NCBI GenBank assembly: GCA_903898675.1
Contig: CAIUGM010000020.1
Span: forward strand, 16,324 to 80,323
Reading direction: 5' to 3'
Source of the DNA: an uncultured Verrucomicrobiota bacterium
GTDB taxonomy: Bacteria; Verrucomicrobiota; Verrucomicrobiia; Opitutales; Opitutaceae
Length of the DNA stretch: 64,000 nt
The notes under the pieces are model-generated. The model did not search any database. It worked only from the letters and a program-made list of their open reading frames with translations, and was not told the DNA's origin. The translations under genes and the position numbers were made by a program. Below are positions 62,155 through 64,000 of the stretch, piece after piece. Position 1 is the stretch's first letter; the number at the start of each line of letters is the position of its first letter.

Positions 62155-63858
62155 TCAGCGCAGCATTTCCATGAGCTTCTTCCAGAGTGCGACCGAGACC
62201 GCGCGGGGCAGCAGGCGCGCGACCAGCGACATGCCGATCGCCCGGATGGAAATGATGATCGTGACGCGCTTCCGCGCGAGGGCCCGCATGATGCGGCCGG
62301 CCGCCTCCTCGGGGGTCATGAGCGTCTCGGCCGCGATCACCCGCACGCCGGCCGTGCGGTGGAAGTTGGTCTGCATGCCGCCGGGACAGACCTGCAGCGT
62401 CTGCACCCCGGTGCCGGCGAGCTCCGCCGCCCAGGCCTCGCCGAGCAGCAGCACGGCGGCGCAGGACGCCGAGTAGCTGGCCAGGTAGGGGAGCGGCTGG
62501 AAAGCGGAGGAGGAACTGATGAAGATGATCCGGCCGAACCGCGCGCGGATCATGCCGGGCAGGGCCGCATGGGCGAGGACGAGTCGCGCCAGGACATTCA
62601 CCTTGAACAGCGTGACATGTTTCGCGGCGGGTGAATCCAGCATCGGGCCGCGCAGCCCGATGCCGGCGCAGGCGTAGATTTCGCTGACGGGCGGATTGCA
62701 CCAGGCGTCGCTCCGGATGAGTTGGGCGAGCGCGTCATCATCCGCGAGATCGACTACCGCCAGCCGGGCCCGCGGGTATTTTTTCCCGGCTTCCTCCAGG
62801 GCGGCCCGGTCCCGGTCGACCAGCAGCAGATGTTGGCGCGACGGACCCAGCCGCTCAAGCAACGCCCGGCCCAGCCCGGAGGCGGCCCCGGTGATCACGG
62901 TCTGTCCGCCGGGATCCTGCGCGGGATCGAGCCGGGCCCGCTCGCGTTGGATCACGTCGCGCAAGGCGTCGGCCGGGGCCTGCCGGGGCGACCAGCCCAG
63001 CTGCCGGAGTGCTGAGTCGTTTGCCACCAGCGCCGGCAACAAAAGCGCCTTCAGCTTGAAGGGGGTCAGTCGCGGAAGAACCCGGGCCAGCGCGGCGGCC
63101 CAGCCCAGCGGCAGCCGGGTCGCGGGCCGGGCCAGATCGAAAGCCGCGCGGATGGAAAGAGGCGCGCCCGCGCAGAAAAATGTCCGGCCCGCCGCGTCTG
63201 GATGTCCGGCACAAATTTCAAGGGCCGCCGCCAGGTCGTCCACATCCACCACGCTGAACTCCCCGGGCCACGCGAGGCGGGCGAAGAGGGCGCGGCGCAG
63301 CGCCAGCCGGATGAACGCGGAAAAATGACTGTCGAGGCGCATGTCACGGCCCACGACCATGGCCGGGCGCACGATGCAGCAGGGCAGGCCGGATTGGCGC
63401 ACGAGTTGTTCCGCGTCCCGCTTGGAGCGACCATAGGCGGATGCGGGCGCGAGCGGGGAGTTTTCATCCAGGGGCCGGGTGCAGTCATCACCGGGCGGCC
63501 GGTCGACGGCACCGATAGTGGAGACCAAAACAAAGCGCTGCAATGAAGCGCCGGCGCGCTGCGCGGCCTCGAGCAGATGACGCGTGCCCTCGACATTGAT
63601 CGCCGCCTCGGTGGATCCACTGGCGAAGGAGGCATTGGCGGCGCAATGCACTACATAGTCCGCGCCGGCCACGGCGTCCTGCCACGCGCCGGTGTTGCCC
63701 AGGTCGCCCACGATGACTTCCACCCCCATTTCGTCCAAGCTGGCATCGGGCCGGCGGACCAGGCCCAGCACCCGGTGTCCGGCCGTGCGCAGTCTCTGGC
63801 AAAGATGACGGCCCACAAAACCCGCGGCGCCGGTGACGAAGTAGCAGTTCGTTTTCAT
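62155..63858 (-). CDS. Fused NAD-dependent epimerase-type SDR and classical SDR
   Basis: A 567-residue protein with two Rossmann domains. Residues 1-310 are an extended SDR (VTGAAGFVGRHLCQRLRTAG; catalytic YGRSK in ASAYGRSKRDAEQLVRQSG; Ser in VLVSTIGAVDRP). Residues about 318-567 are a classical SDR (TVITGAASGLGRALLERLGP; FISSSSAFQPLPYLASYSAS then the Lys position is Cys/Ala, reading YSASCAA instead of YSASK). So the second active site may be incomplete. It could modify a nucleotide sugar or lipid-linked intermediate. First gene of the minus-strand unit; an IS3-type element starts 70 bp upstream. Confidence 0.85.
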   Translation of the reverse strand: MKTNCYFVTGAAGFVGRHLCQRLRTAGHRVLGLVRRPDASLDEMGVEVIVGDLGNTGAWQDAVAGADYVVHCAANASFASGSTEAAINVEGTRHLLEAAQRAGASLQRFVLVSTIGAVDRPPGDDCTRPLDENSPLAPASAYGRSKRDAEQLVRQSGLPCCIVRPAMVVGRDMRLDSHFSAFIRLALRRALFARLAWPGEFSVVDVDDLAAALEICAGHPDAAGRTFFCAGAPLSIRAAFDLARPATRLPLGWAAALARVLPRLTPFKLKALLLPALVANDSALRQLGWSPRQAPADALRDVIQRERARLDPAQDPGGQTVITGAASGLGRALLERLGPSRQHLLLVDRDRAALEEAGKKYPRARLAVVDLADDDALAQLIRSDAWCNPPVSEIYACAGIGLRGPMLDSPAAKHVTLFKVNVLARLVLAHAALPGMIRARFGRIIFISSSSAFQPLPYLASYSASCAAVLLLGEAWAAELAGTGVQTLQVCPGGMQTNFHRTAGVRVIAAETLMTPEEAAGRIMRALARKRVTIIISIRAIGMSLVARLLPRAVSVALWKKLMEMLR

Positions 63859-63894
63859 GGGTGACGTGATTCCGGTAATTCGAGCCGCTTGAAA

Positions 63895-64000
63895 TGTCGG
63901 TCTGGGCCAATAAAAAGGACCCAGATCATGAAAGGTAAACGCTACAGTACAGAGGAGAAAGTCCGTATCCTGCGGGACGTGGACGGAGGCAAGAGCATCG
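63895..64000 (+). mobile_element. Left end of an IS3-family insertion sequence (cut by window edge)
   Basis: A TG-starting stretch (TGTCGGTCTGGGCC at 63895) with an inverted-looking GGTCTGGGCC/GGACCCAGATC pair is followed at once by an IS3 OrfA-type gene. The exact end and target duplication cannot be defined because the right end is outside the window. Confidence 0.5.
63928..64000 (+). CDS. IS3 family transposase OrfA, N-terminal part only
   Basis: Twenty-four codons are visible before the window ends: MKGKRYSTEEKVRILRDVDG then GKSI. This is the start of the helix-turn-helix OrfA of IS3-family elements (IS1477/IS51-type wording KxRYSTEEKVRILRE). OrfA with a downstream OrfB makes the OrfAB transposase by frameshifting; that part is out of view. 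The gene sits 69 bp from the divergent double-SDR gene. Confidence 0.85.
   Translation, partial: MKGKRYSTEEKVRILRDVDGGKSI

Overview
The window is GC-rich bacterial chromosome. The type IV-like pilin, the verrucomicrobial style of interspersed 'cacggaa..tacacgg' repeats, the GYF-RDD and YXWGXW proteins and the very large GT-C gene set suggest a member of the Opitutaceae (Verrucomicrobiota). That placement is an inference from gene style, since no rRNA or marker phylogeny is available here.

Layout. 1-13.6 kb is housekeeping and mixed genes: a GYF/RDD membrane protein with a second GYF-domain gene cut by the window edge, RsgA, a PQQ-propeller protein, a YhbY RNA-binding protein, a TonB-type protein, two pseudouridine synthases, an esterase, an unrecognised three-repeat protein, a GH3-family gene broken by an in-frame amber codon, and a FadJ-like beta-oxidation enzyme. 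14-26 kb holds a single-chain E1alpha-E1beta-lipoyl-E2 2-oxo-acid dehydrogenase, an orphan sensor kinase with a solute-binding sensor domain, a two-part IcmF-like B12-dependent acyl-CoA mutase (B12 domain plus G-protein chaperone in one gene, mutase in the next), a Gfo/Idh/MocA oxidoreductase and AsnS. 26-35 kb holds two YXWGXW lipoproteins, an SDR/TetR pair, a metallophosphoesterase, a cNMP-fold protein, the methylcitrate-cycle genes prpB-prpC-prpD and a tRNA-Leu(UAA). 35-41 kb holds a ribose-type sugar ABC operon, nadD-rsfS, and a pilin gene preceded by a decayed copy of itself.

41-64 kb is a large surface-glycan region. It has eight big polytopic GT-C-like membrane proteins, two family-2 glycosyltransferases that look like polyprenyl-phosphate sugar synthases, one methyltransferase-GT2 fusion, three stand-alone methyltransferases and a double-SDR fusion. 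Six plus-strand genes (41166-51282) are tightly packed, most with 4-nt ATGA/GTGA overlaps; the minus-strand genes at 55.7-63.9 kb are packed the same way. An IS3-type transposase gene starts at the right edge.

Metabolic logic: the IcmF-like mutase, FadJ, the 2-oxo-acid dehydrogenase and the methylcitrate cycle fit catabolism of branched or odd-chain acyl units through propionyl-CoA. The glycan region follows the pilin gene and probably builds or decorates a cell-surface polymer; its substrate cannot be read from sequence.

The most novel-looking items are two paralogous 24-codon membrane microprotein genes (27648-27722 and 30529-30603), the pilin relic that diverged mainly at synonymous sites, the three-module protein at 7549-9021, and the chimeric lipoprotein at 19316-20389.
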